Numbered from the stretch's first letter, positions 17,425 through 25,015 are shown. The stretch is 64,000 nucleotides of DNA from QHXM01 sp963697975 (GCA_963697975.1 OY969111.1:1178001-1242000), one strand, 5' to 3'. Numbers and translations: made by a program. Notes: generated from the letters alone by a model not told the origin.

Positions 17425-17765
17425 CGCTTGTAGTCGTCTTCCAGCCTGACGATGTCGTCTTCGCCGAGGTAGTCGCCCAGTTGGACTTCGATGAGGGTGA
17501 GCGGACTCGTCGAGGAATTGCCGAGGCGATGATTGGTCTCAGCAGGGATGTGGATGTGCTCGCCTTCTTTGAGTTGTAGCTCGCGGTCGCCACAAACGAC
17601 ATCGGCGATGCCTTGCACAACGACCCAGTGCTCGCCGCGACGCGAATGACGCTGAAGGCTTAGACGTGCGCCGGGTTTGACTTCAAGCCTTTTGACTTTG
17701 TAGCCAGCGCTTTCTTCCAGTACCTCGTAGCTGCCCCATGGCCTCTCATCTCGTTCACCTCTCAC
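17412..17765 (-). CDS. Stand-alone mannose-6-phosphate isomerase type II-like cupin
   Basis: A 117-residue single-domain cupin resembling the C-terminal isomerase domain of ManC-type bifunctional enzymes. RPWGSYEVLEE, KRLEVKPGARLSLQRHSRR, EHWVVVQGIADV, GEHIHIPAETNHRLGN and VQLGDYLGEDDIVRLEDDYKR follow the family order, and the metal ligands correspond to the His in LQRHS, Glu/His in GEHW and His in NHR. A role in interconverting mannose and fructose 6-phosphate, or in polysaccharide precursor supply, is inferred. The last codons (Gly-Asp-Arg) and the TGA stop are encoded inside the neighbouring heptad repeat arm, so the C-terminus was probably reset by that element. Confidence 0.85.
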   Translation of the reverse strand: MRGERDERPWGSYEVLEESAGYKVKRLEVKPGARLSLQRHSRRGEHWVVVQGIADVVCGDRELQLKEGEHIHIPAETNHRLGNSSTSPLTLIEVQLGDYLGEDDIVRLEDDYKRGDR

Positions 17766-17788
17766 AACACAATCGCCTCCTTGATTTA

Positions 17789-17840
17789 GTTTCGAGTTTC
17801 GGGTTTTGAGTTTCTAGAAGGAGACCCTGAAACTCGAAAC
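17789..17840. repeat. Heptad inverted element, GTTTCGA family
   Basis: Left arm 17789-17804 (GTTTCGA GTTTCGG GT) pairs with right arm 17824-17840 with one mismatch. The units differ by transitions (GTTTCGA, GTTTCGG, GTTTTGA). It lies between the cupin start and the terminator of the histone-like gene. Confidence 0.75.
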
Positions 17841-17879
17841 CATTGCTTGAGAGCATAATGAAGAGATGGTGTACGATGC

Positions 17880-17926
17880 AAGAAAAAGGAACGGCGAAAC
17901 TTCGTTGAAGCATTCGCCGTTCCTTT
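17880..17926 (-). terminator. Rho-independent terminator of the H1-like gene
   Basis: On the minus strand a perfect 14-bp stem (arms 17926-17913 and 17898-17885, core GGAACGGCGAA) with a 14-base loop is followed by a T-rich run (TTTTTCTT). It lies 44 bases after the stop of the 39-residue lysine-rich protein. Confidence 0.9.
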
Positions 17927-17969
17927 CGTGCGCCTATGGAAGGTTGATGTTGTTTCCTGTGGACTAGAA

Positions 17970-18089
17970 CTATTTCCTCTTCGCGGCCTTCTTTGCAGCT
18001 TTCTTTCCGCCGCCCTTCTTTCCGCCGCCCTTCTTTGCACCACCGGCCTTCTTGCCACCGGCCTTCTTGCCACCTTTTTTAGTTGCCAT
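17970..18089 (-). CDS. Histone H1-like Lys/Gly/Ala-rich small protein (39 aa)
   Basis: A 39-residue protein starting MATKKGGKKAGGKKAGG and ending KKAAKKAAKRK. It consists almost only of Lys, Gly and Ala in repeated GGKK and AAKK units, like the C-terminal tails of histone H1 and of bacterial H1-like proteins such as chlamydial Hc1; such tails bind and compact DNA or bind RNA. Family assignment is by composition only. The gene is complete: sigma-70 promoter with a 17-base spacer, a roughly 90-base leader with a hairpin, Shine-Dalgarno AAGGAG 12 bases before the ATG and a strong terminator. That dedicated set of signals suggests high, independent expression. Low-complexity coding sequence explains why automated gene finders may miss it. 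Confidence 0.8.
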   Translation of the reverse strand: MATKKGGKKAGGKKAGGAKKGGGKKGGGKKAAKKAAKRK

Positions 18090-18126
18090 AGGTTGTTGAT
18101 GCTCCTTTTCAGTTTTGAAGTTAAGA

Positions 18127-18159
18127 CCACAAGATACTGTATCGAATTTCTTCTTGTGG
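18127..18159 (-). promoter_or_regulatory. Leader hairpin of the H1-like gene
   Basis: Arms CCACAAGA (18127-18134) and TCTTGTGG (18152-18159) form a perfect 8-bp inverted repeat around a 17-base loop. The left part also overlaps a small palindrome, GATACTGTATC (18133-18143). It lies in the transcribed leader between promoter and ribosome site, so it may be an operator or an RNA structure controlling translation. Confidence 0.55.
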
Positions 18160-18188
18160 CCTAGTGTAAGCGGCGCACAACATCTTGG

Positions 18189-18217
18189 TATATAAACTTT
18201 ATGCGTGTAGATGTCAA
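18189..18217 (-). promoter_or_regulatory. Near-consensus sigma-70 promoter of the H1-like gene
   Basis: Minus strand: TTGACA (18217-18212), a 17-base spacer and TATATA (18194-18189). The match and spacing are close to ideal, pointing to strong basal expression of the 39-residue protein. Confidence 0.8.
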
Positions 18218-18332
18218 TAACTTTATACTTGCAAATGAGAAATTTTTTCGCAACATCATCGCGCAGTCATCCTTCATGCATCATGTAAGCAAACTCATCT
18301 CACATTTTCAGAGAAGACAAACAGAGCGAGAG

Positions 18333-18366
18333 CGTGCATGAGCTTCATGTTGGAAGCTCATGCACG
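18333..18366. repeat. Perfect 14-bp hairpin downstream of the pseudopilin gene
   Basis: Arms CGTGCATGAGCTTC (18333-18346) and its reverse complement (18353-18366) enclose a six-base loop; an outer GAAGACA/TGTCTTC pair can extend it. It lies 55 bases after the pseudopilin stop at the end of the pil-like run. There is no immediate T-tract, so it could be a factor-dependent terminator or 3'-end stabiliser. Confidence 0.55.
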
Positions 18367-18420
18367 AAGGTTGTGTCTTCAAAAATTTATGTAGCTTGAT
18401 GTAAAGCGAATGAGCAAGCG

Positions 18421-19110
18421 TCATCTGAAGTAGGGAGTGAAGACCCACTTGTCGTGGCGCGGGATACCGTAGTAGTTGATGATGGAATCGCGGCGGCTGC
18501 GACTGGCAACGCCGATGAACGGGCCGGTCGTGTTCGACGAATCATCTTCACCGCCGGGAGCAGCCTCCACAGTTCCTGTATCAAGGACATTGGTGAGCGG
18601 CGGGAGTTGCCCGGCAACGCTCATAAACTGGGCATCGCGCGTCGGCGGTTGCCTTCCGGCATAAGCTATCACGGCTTTCTGAAAATCAATGAAAGCCGGA
18701 TCGGTTCTTCTGATTAATTTCCACTCGCCACTGCTGGAGAGCGGATCGTGAGCGGCGACGGGACGCAGGACTTGGATTTTCTTTGTTCTAGCCGGGACGC
18801 CTTCGAGCAGTTGGTCTATGGATGTCGGCAGCGTTCCTCTGAGGCGCGTGTATAGCCGGATTGCTTCCGCCACCTCTTCGCCGCGCCAGATAGCTTCTTC
18901 TTCGAGCGAACGCTGCGCCTGCAAACGAACGTTGGGAACGGCGGCGACGAGAAGAAGCGCCATGATCGACATCAGGGCAAGCAACGCGACGAGCGTGTAA
19001 CCCTGCTCGCCCCGCCGGTGTGCCGCTTGCGGCGAGCGAGACAAGATAATCTCATCGCATGGCGCATTTAACTGCGGCGCGTCGCTCTTAAGGCTCGACT
19101 TCATCATCAT
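18421..19110 (-). CDS. Type II secretion/type IV pilus pseudopilin-like protein lacking Glu5
   Basis: A 229-residue prepilin-like protein. A leader rich in charged residues ends in RRGEQG, followed by YTLVALLALMSIMALLLVAAV, which is the prepilin peptidase site and hydrophobic spine (cleavage predicted after Gly). The fifth residue after cleavage is Ala where major pilins have Glu, as seen in GspK-type tip pseudopilins. The rest (EEVAEAIRLYTRLRG, LPTSIDQLLE, DKWVFTP) resembles GspG-like acidobacterial proteins. Three successive ATG codons (19110, 19107, 19104) overlap the end of the preceding PilP-like gene, implying translational coupling; I took the first. It is the last gene of the PilN-O-P-like run and is predicted to enter the periplasmic pseudopilus. 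Confidence 0.75.
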   Translation of the reverse strand: MMMKSSLKSDAPQLNAPCDEIILSRSPQAAHRRGEQGYTLVALLALMSIMALLLVAAVPNVRLQAQRSLEEEAIWRGEEVAEAIRLYTRLRGTLPTSIDQLLEGVPARTKKIQVLRPVAAHDPLSSSGEWKLIRRTDPAFIDFQKAVIAYAGRQPPTRDAQFMSVAGQLPPLTNVLDTGTVEAAPGGEDDSSNTTGPFIGVASRSRRDSIINYYGIPRHDKWVFTPYFR

Positions 19111-20020
19111 CTGCCGGGGGTGGCGCCGGTGGCGGTTGATAGCGGGGCTGGCCGCCCGCACCTTGATTAGAGCTATTGCCGACCAGCGGAAGCTTATGCT
19201 TGATACTCAGGCTGGTGTCGGTCAGCGTCACTTCCTGCACGGAGATGCTGGTGACGCGGAAGCGCCCGCCAAGAACGTCGCCGCGCTGCACATTCAGAAG
19301 GTCCTTGCCGTTCTTCTCCTTCATAATGGCCGTGTCGTTTGAACCCTGCCGGTTCAGAACTCCGACGTAAGTATAATTCGGCACGGGTGCGGGCATGACG
19401 TTGAGCGTCGCCGGGCTGGAGAATAACTGCCCGTCGCGCGAGCGCACCATCACCTCGCGCCCGCCCTCGAAAGAGATTAGTTGAGCAGGCACTTTCGCAG
19501 AGAGTTGCTGTGCGCTGATAAAGCGTGTCGGGAGTTCAGCGCCCCCGATGAAGATGCGCGTCTCCGGCGTGAACTTATCTCCCGTCACGTCGAAGGTGAA
19601 ATCGCCCGTGTGCGCGTAGACGTTTACCGGCGAGATGGAAGTGATAAGCAGATTGGGCGGCACGGGCGTCGGGGTCGGCGCTATGACCGGGGTCGCGTTG
19701 GGGTCAGGCGTAGGCTTCGGCGGAGGCACGTAGAAAGCAAAGATGTTGCGCCCGGCTTCCGGCACAGCGGGCGTGGACATCTCATAGTTAATTACCTGCG
19801 GGACGAATCCTTCCATCTCACGCACAACCTGCGGTGTCTGCAAGGGGGCGTTGCGTGCGGCTGGCGTTGGCGAGCGCTTCGGCGCAATGCCCGTGTTCGA
19901 TCTGGAAGATGAGCCGCCGAGAAACATATAAGCCAGAGAGATAAGCGCGACGGCGCCCAGCCCGATGGCAGCGATCATCTTCTTGCGCTCTGATGGAGTT
20001 TTGCCTTCAAGTAATGCCAT
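19088..20020 (-). CDS. PilP/GspC-like inner-membrane protein with IPT/TIG domain
   Basis: A 310-residue protein: a short cytoplasmic end, one membrane helix near residues 16-34, a long Ser/Pro-rich linker, an immunoglobulin-like IPT/TIG segment (LLITSISPVNVYAHTGDF to about residue 205) and a C-terminal region YVGVLNRQGSNDTAIM...DLLNVQRGDVLGGRFRVTSI that resembles the homology region of PilP/GspC, which links inner-membrane assembly proteins to the secretin. Context supports this: it follows PilO-like with a 19-base gap and overlaps the pseudopilin gene. The Ig-like insertion is not part of classical PilP. Membrane orientation is N-in. Confidence 0.7.
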   Translation of the reverse strand: MALLEGKTPSERKKMIAAIGLGAVALISLAYMFLGGSSSRSNTGIAPKRSPTPAARNAPLQTPQVVREMEGFVPQVINYEMSTPAVPEAGRNIFAFYVPPPKPTPDPNATPVIAPTPTPVPPNLLITSISPVNVYAHTGDFTFDVTGDKFTPETRIFIGGAELPTRFISAQQLSAKVPAQLISFEGGREVMVRSRDGQLFSSPATLNVMPAPVPNYTYVGVLNRQGSNDTAIMKEKNGKDLLNVQRGDVLGGRFRVTSISVQEVTLTDTSLSIKHKLPLVGNSSNQGAGGQPRYQPPPAPPPADDDEVEP

Positions 20021-20039
20021 GAGATTTTGAACCTACCCT

Positions 20040-20822
20040 TCAGCGAGTCTCGCTCGCGGGTTGCTCAGTCACTTCGCCGCCCGCATCGCGCCGGAAGTAA
20101 GCGGCCATGTCCAGACGCAGGCTGACGAGCGTGTTGCGCGGTGCTCCCGGCGTCGTGGCGCTCGCCGTAGTAGAGGTTTCCGCATCGCTCGCCCTTTCGA
20201 GTTCGACCGCATTAACAATGATGAATTGATTGCTCGCTTCGATGTCTCGCACGAAGTGGCGCAGATTCGCATATTGTCCCTCGACCGTGACGGTGACGCC
20301 GATGCCCGGATAGAGGCTTTGCCATCTGCTATTGACGGTTCTGGCCGAAGCCCCTTGCGCGCCCGCCGCTCCTTTAGCTTCCAGATAGTTGTAAACAGGG
20401 CCGGAAGTGTTGCGTAGTTTGTTGCTGCGAATCAACTGGATGAGCACGTTGTAGAGAGTGATGCGGCCTTCGTCGCGCCCGATCAGCTTATCGCTCTCGA
20501 ATTTTTCGAGGCTCTCGCTGATTCTGGCAATGCTGTCCTGCGTGCTTCCCTGCACATCAATATCCTGTTTCAGGGTGCTGAGCTTCTGCTGCAACCGGTT
20601 GCGCTCAAACTGCGCCGTCGCCAGACGCGATTCCGCAGGGCTGTAGAAGTAGAGATAGACGAAGATGACCGCGAGCAGCATGATGGCACTGCCCGCAAGC
20701 CCTGCGACTTCGGCGACGCCGAGGATGCTGCGTTGGCGCGACTGGCGCAGCTTGTCAACGCGGATGCGAATCTGCTGGCGGCGCGCCGGAAGACCTTTTC
20801 CTGTTACCTGTTCGTCGCTCAA
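20040..20822 (-). CDS. pilO: PilO-like pilus assembly protein
   Basis: A 260-residue bitopic inner-membrane protein: basic N-terminus, a membrane helix near residues 38-60 (GLAGSAIMLLAVIFVYLYFY), a coiled coil of about 70 residues (LATAQFERNRLQQKLSTLKQ) and a ferredoxin-like periplasmic domain ending in GVTVTVEGQYANLRHFVRDIE, the family hallmark. PilO dimerises with PilN beneath the secretin. The start is TTG at 20822, overlapping the pilN stop as TTGA, which points to coupled translation. It is followed by the PilP-like gene. Confidence 0.8.
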   Translation of the reverse strand: MSDEQVTGKGLPARRQQIRIRVDKLRQSRQRSILGVAEVAGLAGSAIMLLAVIFVYLYFYSPAESRLATAQFERNRLQQKLSTLKQDIDVQGSTQDSIARISESLEKFESDKLIGRDEGRITLYNVLIQLIRSNKLRNTSGPVYNYLEAKGAAGAQGASARTVNSRWQSLYPGIGVTVTVEGQYANLRHFVRDIEASNQFIIVNAVELERASDAETSTTASATTPGAPRNTLVSLRLDMAAYFRRDAGGEVTEQPASETR

Positions 20823-21460
20823 CGCCTCTCTCCATCCATTGCCTGAACAATATTGGCTGCCGCAACATTGTTACCCGATGCATTCACCGGCACGCCTCCG
20901 CGCGGTTGATAGTTAACGCGCAGTGTGGAAATCGTGTTGGAGGCGTTCCCCTCTTTTTCCAGACTCTGTTCAACCAACTCCGCCCGAAAGATTCCCGCGC
21001 GATCCATCTCCATAATCATCGTGGTAGCGTCCGCAGGATTTTTGCTCACGACGACGAGTTCCAGTTCGGCAACCGTCCGGCCACCGCGCACAGCCACATC
21101 ACGGACGCCGATGCGCTTGACGCGAACGCTGCCGGGCAAAGCTCCTTCAAGGTCTACGAACAATCGCGCCCATGAAAAACGCTTGCGCTCGACGAGCGAC
21201 TGCGCCGCCTGCAAAGTCTGCTGCTGCTCCGGCGTCAGCGCCTTCGTAATCTCTTCCGCACGATGTTCTAGTGCGCTGATTTGCTGGCGCTGAACATCCA
21301 CCTCACGCTCGACCTCGGCAGCGCGCCTGTTCGTCTGCCCACTTTTGCTGACGAGAAAAACGAGCGCCAGCAAAGACGCGACGGTGATGACGCCCGCGAT
21401 TGTCCAGGGCAATGCGCGATTGCGAAAAGGCTGGCTAGCTAGATTAAGATTGGCGCTCAC
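20819..21460 (-). CDS. pilN: PilN-like pilus assembly protein
   Basis: A 213-residue protein starting with GTG at 21460 (VSANLNLASQPFRNR). LNLASQPFRNR is the conserved cytoplasmic PilN peptide that docks into PilM; a membrane helix (about residues 18-38), a coiled coil (EVEREVDVQRQQISALEHR) and a periplasmic domain with ALPGSVRVKRIGV follow. The frame extends upstream to 21574, adding 38 residues without family similarity and without a better ribosome site, so the shorter form is preferred. Notably no pilM is found next to it: a repeat element and an unrelated secreted-protein gene lie upstream, and no secretin gene follows the set. Confidence 0.75.
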   Translation of the reverse strand: MSANLNLASQPFRNRALPWTIAGVITVASLLALVFLVSKSGQTNRRAAEVEREVDVQRQQISALEHRAEEITKALTPEQQQTLQAAQSLVERKRFSWARLFVDLEGALPGSVRVKRIGVRDVAVRGGRTVAELELVVVSKNPADATTMIMEMDRAGIFRAELVEQSLEKEGNASNTISTLRVNYQPRGGVPVNASGNNVAAANIVQAMDGERR

Positions 21461-21627
21461 TTTTAGAAGGTTACCGCCCGATTTAATGATGGAGACCCAA
21501 ACTCCAACAGACCAAGAAAGCATACCGCGTGCAATCACATGGCGCAACCGCACGGATTGAGCACCAATCTTCACTCACTCGGCCAACGCTTACACGCCCC
21601 GAAGGAGAATGGGTTGCAGAAATGCTT

Positions 21628-21712
21628 AAAAGCCGTAAATCGTAAATCGTGAATCGTAAATAGAAAGAGCATTCGTCTATTCACGATTCACGATTTACGA
21701 TTTACGGCTTTT
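21628..21712. repeat. Heptad inverted element, CGTAAAT family
   Basis: Left arm 21628-21663 and right arm 21677-21712 are 36 bases long and reverse complementary with one mismatch. The units are CGTAAAT and CGTGAAT in tandem; the spacer is 13 bases. It sits eight bases from the stop of the secreted-protein gene (21720). The same family recurs at 56427-56515. Confidence 0.95.
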
Positions 21713-21719
21713 TGCCTTG

Positions 21720-22667
21720 TTATCTGTTCCCGGTCGCCTGGCTGACGACGCGTGAGTTGATGACTTTACCGGCGGCATCGAGCGTAAGTTCGATGACCGC
21801 GCCCGAGGTGTCCCTGATTCGGCGGAGAGTCTGTCCGGCAGTATTAGTGGTTTCGCCCAGCACCGTGCCGCCGAGGTCCAGTAGAGTACCGACCGTCTTC
21901 TGGTTAAGTACCTTGCCCGTGTTGTCGAGCGTGCGCTCCAAGATAGTGCCCGTGCGATCAACCGTGCGCTGAACGGTTTGACCAAGCTGGTTGACGGTTT
22001 GGCTGAGCAAGCCGTTCGGAGCGGTCAGGTTGCCGAGCGTCTGCGAGACCGCGCCGCCGGGTCCGAGCGCCGTGCCCGCGACGTTGCCGACCGTGCCGAC
22101 CGTATTGTCAACCGACTGCAACAGGCGTTCGAGAATTTGCGGATTACGATCAATGGTCGTCAGCGTGCGATCAATAATCGCCGCAACGTTGTCGAGACGC
22201 ACTTTCAAGAGCAGTTCGGCGCGCACGCCCTTAATCGTCAGTTTAACTTTATCAATGCCGACATCTGCTCCGGCAGTCAGCGAGAGCAGATTGGCGAGTT
22301 TCGCGTCGAGAGAAACTTTCGCTCTCAGATTCTCGACTTCGAGCGTGATCTCTTCGACGCTCAGATTCGGTACGTCGAGCAGCACGTCCGGGTCTCCGGT
22401 GGCAGCTGACTGGCGGCGACGCTCGCTGGCAGCCTGCTGCCGCTGGATGTCTTCCTGCGAGAGCGGGCGCGCGGGCGAAACCGGCGGCGGAGTCTGGCGT
22501 GGCTGCGGTCGCGCCGGGTTTGTTTGCTGCTGTCCGCCTGTAGTCGTGCTGCCTGTGATTGAAGCGTCATTGTTGCCGCCCGTTGTGCTGTTCTGCGCCG
22601 TCACGACCGGCGCACACGCAACAAGGGCGAGCAAGGTTACTACTCCGAAATGCGATAGCTTATTCAC
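21720..22667 (-). CDS. Secreted protein of unknown function, module shared with 22846 gene
   Basis: A 315-residue protein starting with GTG at 22667 after the strong ribosome site AGGAGGAG. A signal peptide ends at VTAQ; a Gly/Thr/Gln- and Pro-rich linker runs to about residue 90. Then comes LDVPNLSVEEITLEVENL and a segment VGIDKVKLTIKGVRAELLLK whose pattern recurs in the next upstream gene (VGADEINVLLRNVRGSVRFR). The C-terminal half is made of degenerate 15-25-residue repeats (LGQTVQRTVDRTGTILERTL, DNTGKVLNQ, DTSGAVIELTLDAAGKVIN), suggesting an amphipathic repetitive structure. Cell location is periplasm or outside. I know no named family; a role tied to the neighbouring pilus genes is only a guess. 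Confidence 0.7.
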   Translation of the reverse strand: MNKLSHFGVVTLLALVACAPVVTAQNSTTGGNNDASITGSTTTGGQQQTNPARPQPRQTPPPVSPARPLSQEDIQRQQAASERRRQSAATGDPDVLLDVPNLSVEEITLEVENLRAKVSLDAKLANLLSLTAGADVGIDKVKLTIKGVRAELLLKVRLDNVAAIIDRTLTTIDRNPQILERLLQSVDNTVGTVGNVAGTALGPGGAVSQTLGNLTAPNGLLSQTVNQLGQTVQRTVDRTGTILERTLDNTGKVLNQKTVGTLLDLGGTVLGETTNTAGQTLRRIRDTSGAVIELTLDAAGKVINSRVVSQATGNR

Positions 22668-22781
22668 TGGTGATCTCCTCCTGAATAGTGTGATGAAAAC
22701 GCAAGGTCAGATATGAACTGACCAAAATTGTCGGGGACTCATGTTTAGACATCGCTGTCTATCAAGGGGAGAGTGTTTGAT

Positions 22782-22830
22782 CCGAAATCTCAAATCTCAG
22801 ATTTCAAACTTTCAGATTTCAAACTTTCGG
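22782..22830. repeat. Heptad element, GAAATCT/CAAATCT family
   Basis: Seven-base units (GAAATCT, CAAATCT, CAGATTT, CAAACTT) run in tandem, and the ends CCGAAA and TTTCGG are inverted. Shorter and more degenerate than its relatives. It lies just after the 22846 gene. Confidence 0.55.
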
Positions 22831-22845
22831 AACACCAAATCTGTC

Positions 22846-23244
22846 TCAGGGCGTAGCGCCGGGCGCGGGGCGCGCGTTGAGACGTTCCAGCACACGATTG
22901 AGCGTGGCGCGAAAGCGCACGCTCCCGCGCACGTTTCTGAGAAGCACGTTGATTTCATCTGCGCCGACGGCGACGCCGACGCGCAAAGACAGACCATGCG
23001 CCGTTTCTTCGCCAATCTCGACGGTGGTTGAAGCCGCAAAGTCGCGCTCTGTGATGCGCCGCTCCGCAATGTTCAATTCAAAGTTTTCGTCAACGCTCGT
23101 TCGATTCTGAGTTTCTGGGGTGACACTAGCTTGCGCGTTTGGTGTTTGCGTCTCTGCGCCGCCGCTTGTTTGCGACGACGCTATCACGGACGACGCACAG
23201 ATGATGAGGAGGGCGAAGACGAGATGAAAAAGCTTATGTTTCAA
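22846..23244 (-). CDS. Small secreted protein with VGxDE...VRG module
   Basis: A 132-residue protein starting with TTG at 23244, overlapping the previous stop as TTGA, with ribosome site GGAGGG. The signal peptide (HLVFALLIICASSVIASSQ) is followed by a Thr/Gln-rich linker and one domain: FELNIAERRITERDFAAST and VGADEINVLLRNVRGSVRFR, then LNRVLERLNARP. The VG-D-(E/K)-hydrophobic...VRG pattern is shared with the 21720 gene, so they are probably paralogues of one module. Function unknown; periplasmic or exported. Confidence 0.7.
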   Translation of the reverse strand: MKHKLFHLVFALLIICASSVIASSQTSGGAETQTPNAQASVTPETQNRTSVDENFELNIAERRITERDFAASTTVEIGEETAHGLSLRVGVAVGADEINVLLRNVRGSVRFRATLNRVLERLNARPAPGATP

Positions 23245-23768
23245 CGAGGCTGCCCTCCGTTCGGTCTGGGAGTCGAAGCAGGAGGCTGCGCGTTCGGTTG
23301 GGGCGTGACGTTTTCCTGTGGCTTCACTTCATCCGTCACGGGCACTTCGCCGAGCGCTTCGGCGACGATGCGCTCGATGTCTGCAAAGCGACTGACGATT
23401 TTGAGACGAATGCCGATGTCGCGGTAGGTGATGCCCGGCTCGACCGGGCGCGGCAGCTTGTCCCGCTCCGCGTCCCAGACCGTATCGCGCTTAGGGTTTC
23501 CCGGAAACTCTACCGTCGGATTCGGGACAACATCAAAACGCAGTTCCTTCGCGGTCACGGTCGCCGTAATCGCCAGATCGGCTGATTCTTCTGAAACCTC
23601 CGGAGCATCTTTCTGCTGTGCCGACACTTCCGCCGCGTTGTTTTGTTGGATGGGAGTCGGCTTCGGGCGTGGCGTTCCCGCTCTTGTCCTTCTTTGCGCT
23701 GAAACTGTGACGGCGCAGAGGCACGAAAGGAGAGATGCAACTACAATTAGAATTGATTTCCTGCTCAC
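23241..23768 (-). CDS. Secreted protein of unknown function, coupled to the 22846 gene
   Basis: A 175-residue protein starting with GTG at 23768, five to six bases after GAGGTG. Signal peptide: ILIVVASLLSCLCAVTVSAQ. The mature part has a Pro/Gln-rich N-linker, LAITATVTAKELRFDVVPNP, the segment ITYRDIGIRLKIVSRFADIERIVAEAL and a Pro/Gln-rich C-tail. The same compact layout (signal, low-complexity linker, single small domain) is seen in the two genes that follow it. Its stop overlaps the next start, so at least these two are translated together. No known family recognised. The open frame extends to 24209 but the added part overlaps the cyclase gene and has no coding character. Confidence 0.65.
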   Translation of the reverse strand: MSRKSILIVVASLLSCLCAVTVSAQRRTRAGTPRPKPTPIQQNNAAEVSAQQKDAPEVSEESADLAITATVTAKELRFDVVPNPTVEFPGNPKRDTVWDAERDKLPRPVEPGITYRDIGIRLKIVSRFADIERIVAEALGEVPVTDEVKPQENVTPQPNAQPPASTPRPNGGQPR

Positions 23769-23880
23769 ACAAACACCTCGCAAACACAGCTTGAATGCTA
23801 CCGCGCCGCACAAACAGGGGAAGTTGAAGGGGATTGGCTGCCGCTTATAATAGGTAGATACAGCTAATAGCGCAAGTCTT

Positions 23881-24873
23881 TCATTCCGATCTGGCAGGAA
23901 GCGAGTTTTGCTCCTCGTTGTCTTCCGCCGTAGCGTTGTAAGCGCAGACGCGATTTCGCCCGCCACGCTTGGCACGGTAGAGCGCCGTGTCCGCCAGTTC
24001 GACCAACTCGATGGGGTCGCGCGCGTCCTCTGGATACGCAGCGACGCCGAGACTGATGGTGATGCGATGAGTTTGCGGCTCATCAAGTTCGGTAGAGCTA
24101 TGGCGTGTGATCTTGAAGTAATGCTCTTCGATGCCTGCCCGCACACGTTCGGCGGCAACCAATCCTTGAGCGTACTGCGCGTCGAGCAAGAAGGCCGCGA
24201 ACTCTTCACCGCCGAAGCGGGCTGCCACGTCGCCCGCGCGTAAACAGCGCATGATGATGGTACCGATTTCCTCCAGCGTTTGATTGCCGACCAGATGACC
24301 GTAGGTGTCGTTGACCTGCTTGAAATGATCTATGTCCATCATCAATACGCAGAAGGGACGCGATTCGACTTCGGCGCGGGCGGCTTCGCGGCGGAGTTCG
24401 GAAAAGAAGGACTTGCCCGTCAAGAGGCCGGTCAATTCGTCATGCACGAGCAGGCGATGAATGTGGCGCTGAAACTCGCGGTCAATCTCGTCGAGCATGT
24501 CGAAGCGCAGCAGATGCTCGCCGACGACGATCTTGTCTCCATCCTGCAAGAGCGCGTCGGTGATGAGGTGGCCATTAACGGTCGTGCCGTTGGTCGAGCC
24601 GAGGTCTGTGATGCGATAGCGGGCAAAGCCTGTGCGCGGGTCGTGCTCGGTCGTGATGCGCGCGTGAAGGCGCGAGGCGCGGGCATCGTTGACGCGCACA
24701 TCGGCTTCGAGCGCACGCCCCATAATCACTTCGTCACGGTCGAGCGGGATGGGAACGGCGAGAAGTTCGCCGCGCAGGAAGACGAGCGCCGGGCGACGGT
24801 CGCGCCCACGTCCGGGAATTTCCAGAGTATCTTTATCGAAATTTTCGCTCAACTCTATTTCGGCGACGAACAA
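23881..24873 (-). CDS. Diguanylate cyclase with N-terminal FHA domain
   Basis: A 330-residue cytoplasmic signalling protein. An FHA phosphothreonine-binding domain (about residues 45-125) shows MGRALEADVRVND, SRLHARI and DLGSTNGTTVNG. A GGDEF domain (about 145-310) shows DELTGLLTGKSFF, MDIDHFKQVNDTYGH and the active site GGEEF, so cyclic-di-GMP synthesis from two GTP is expected. An inhibitory I-site RAGD sits exactly five residues before GGEEF, predicting product feedback. The start appears to be TTG at 24873, because an in-frame TGA lies 15-20 codons upstream without ATG or GTG. Kinase partner unknown. It is divergent from ribA. Confidence 0.9.
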   Translation of the reverse strand: MFVAEIELSENFDKDTLEIPGRGRDRRPALVFLRGELLAVPIPLDRDEVIMGRALEADVRVNDARASRLHARITTEHDPRTGFARYRITDLGSTNGTTVNGHLITDALLQDGDKIVVGEHLLRFDMLDEIDREFQRHIHRLLVHDELTGLLTGKSFFSELRREAARAEVESRPFCVLMMDIDHFKQVNDTYGHLVGNQTLEEIGTIIMRCLRAGDVAARFGGEEFAAFLLDAQYAQGLVAAERVRAGIEEHYFKITRHSSTELDEPQTHRITISLGVAAYPEDARDPIELVELADTALYRAKRGGRNRVCAYNATAEDNEEQNSLPARSE

Positions 24874-25015
24874 GACAAGTTTGACGAACTCTTTCCCAAC
24901 CTGAAGCAGGCGCGCTCATCTTAGCCGATGAAGGCTACAGCGGCAACAAGGTTGTCGTGACTTTTTTCCGTGAGAATATAATCACGGCCCGGCGCTTCGG
25001 TAAGTGTGGGCGTGC

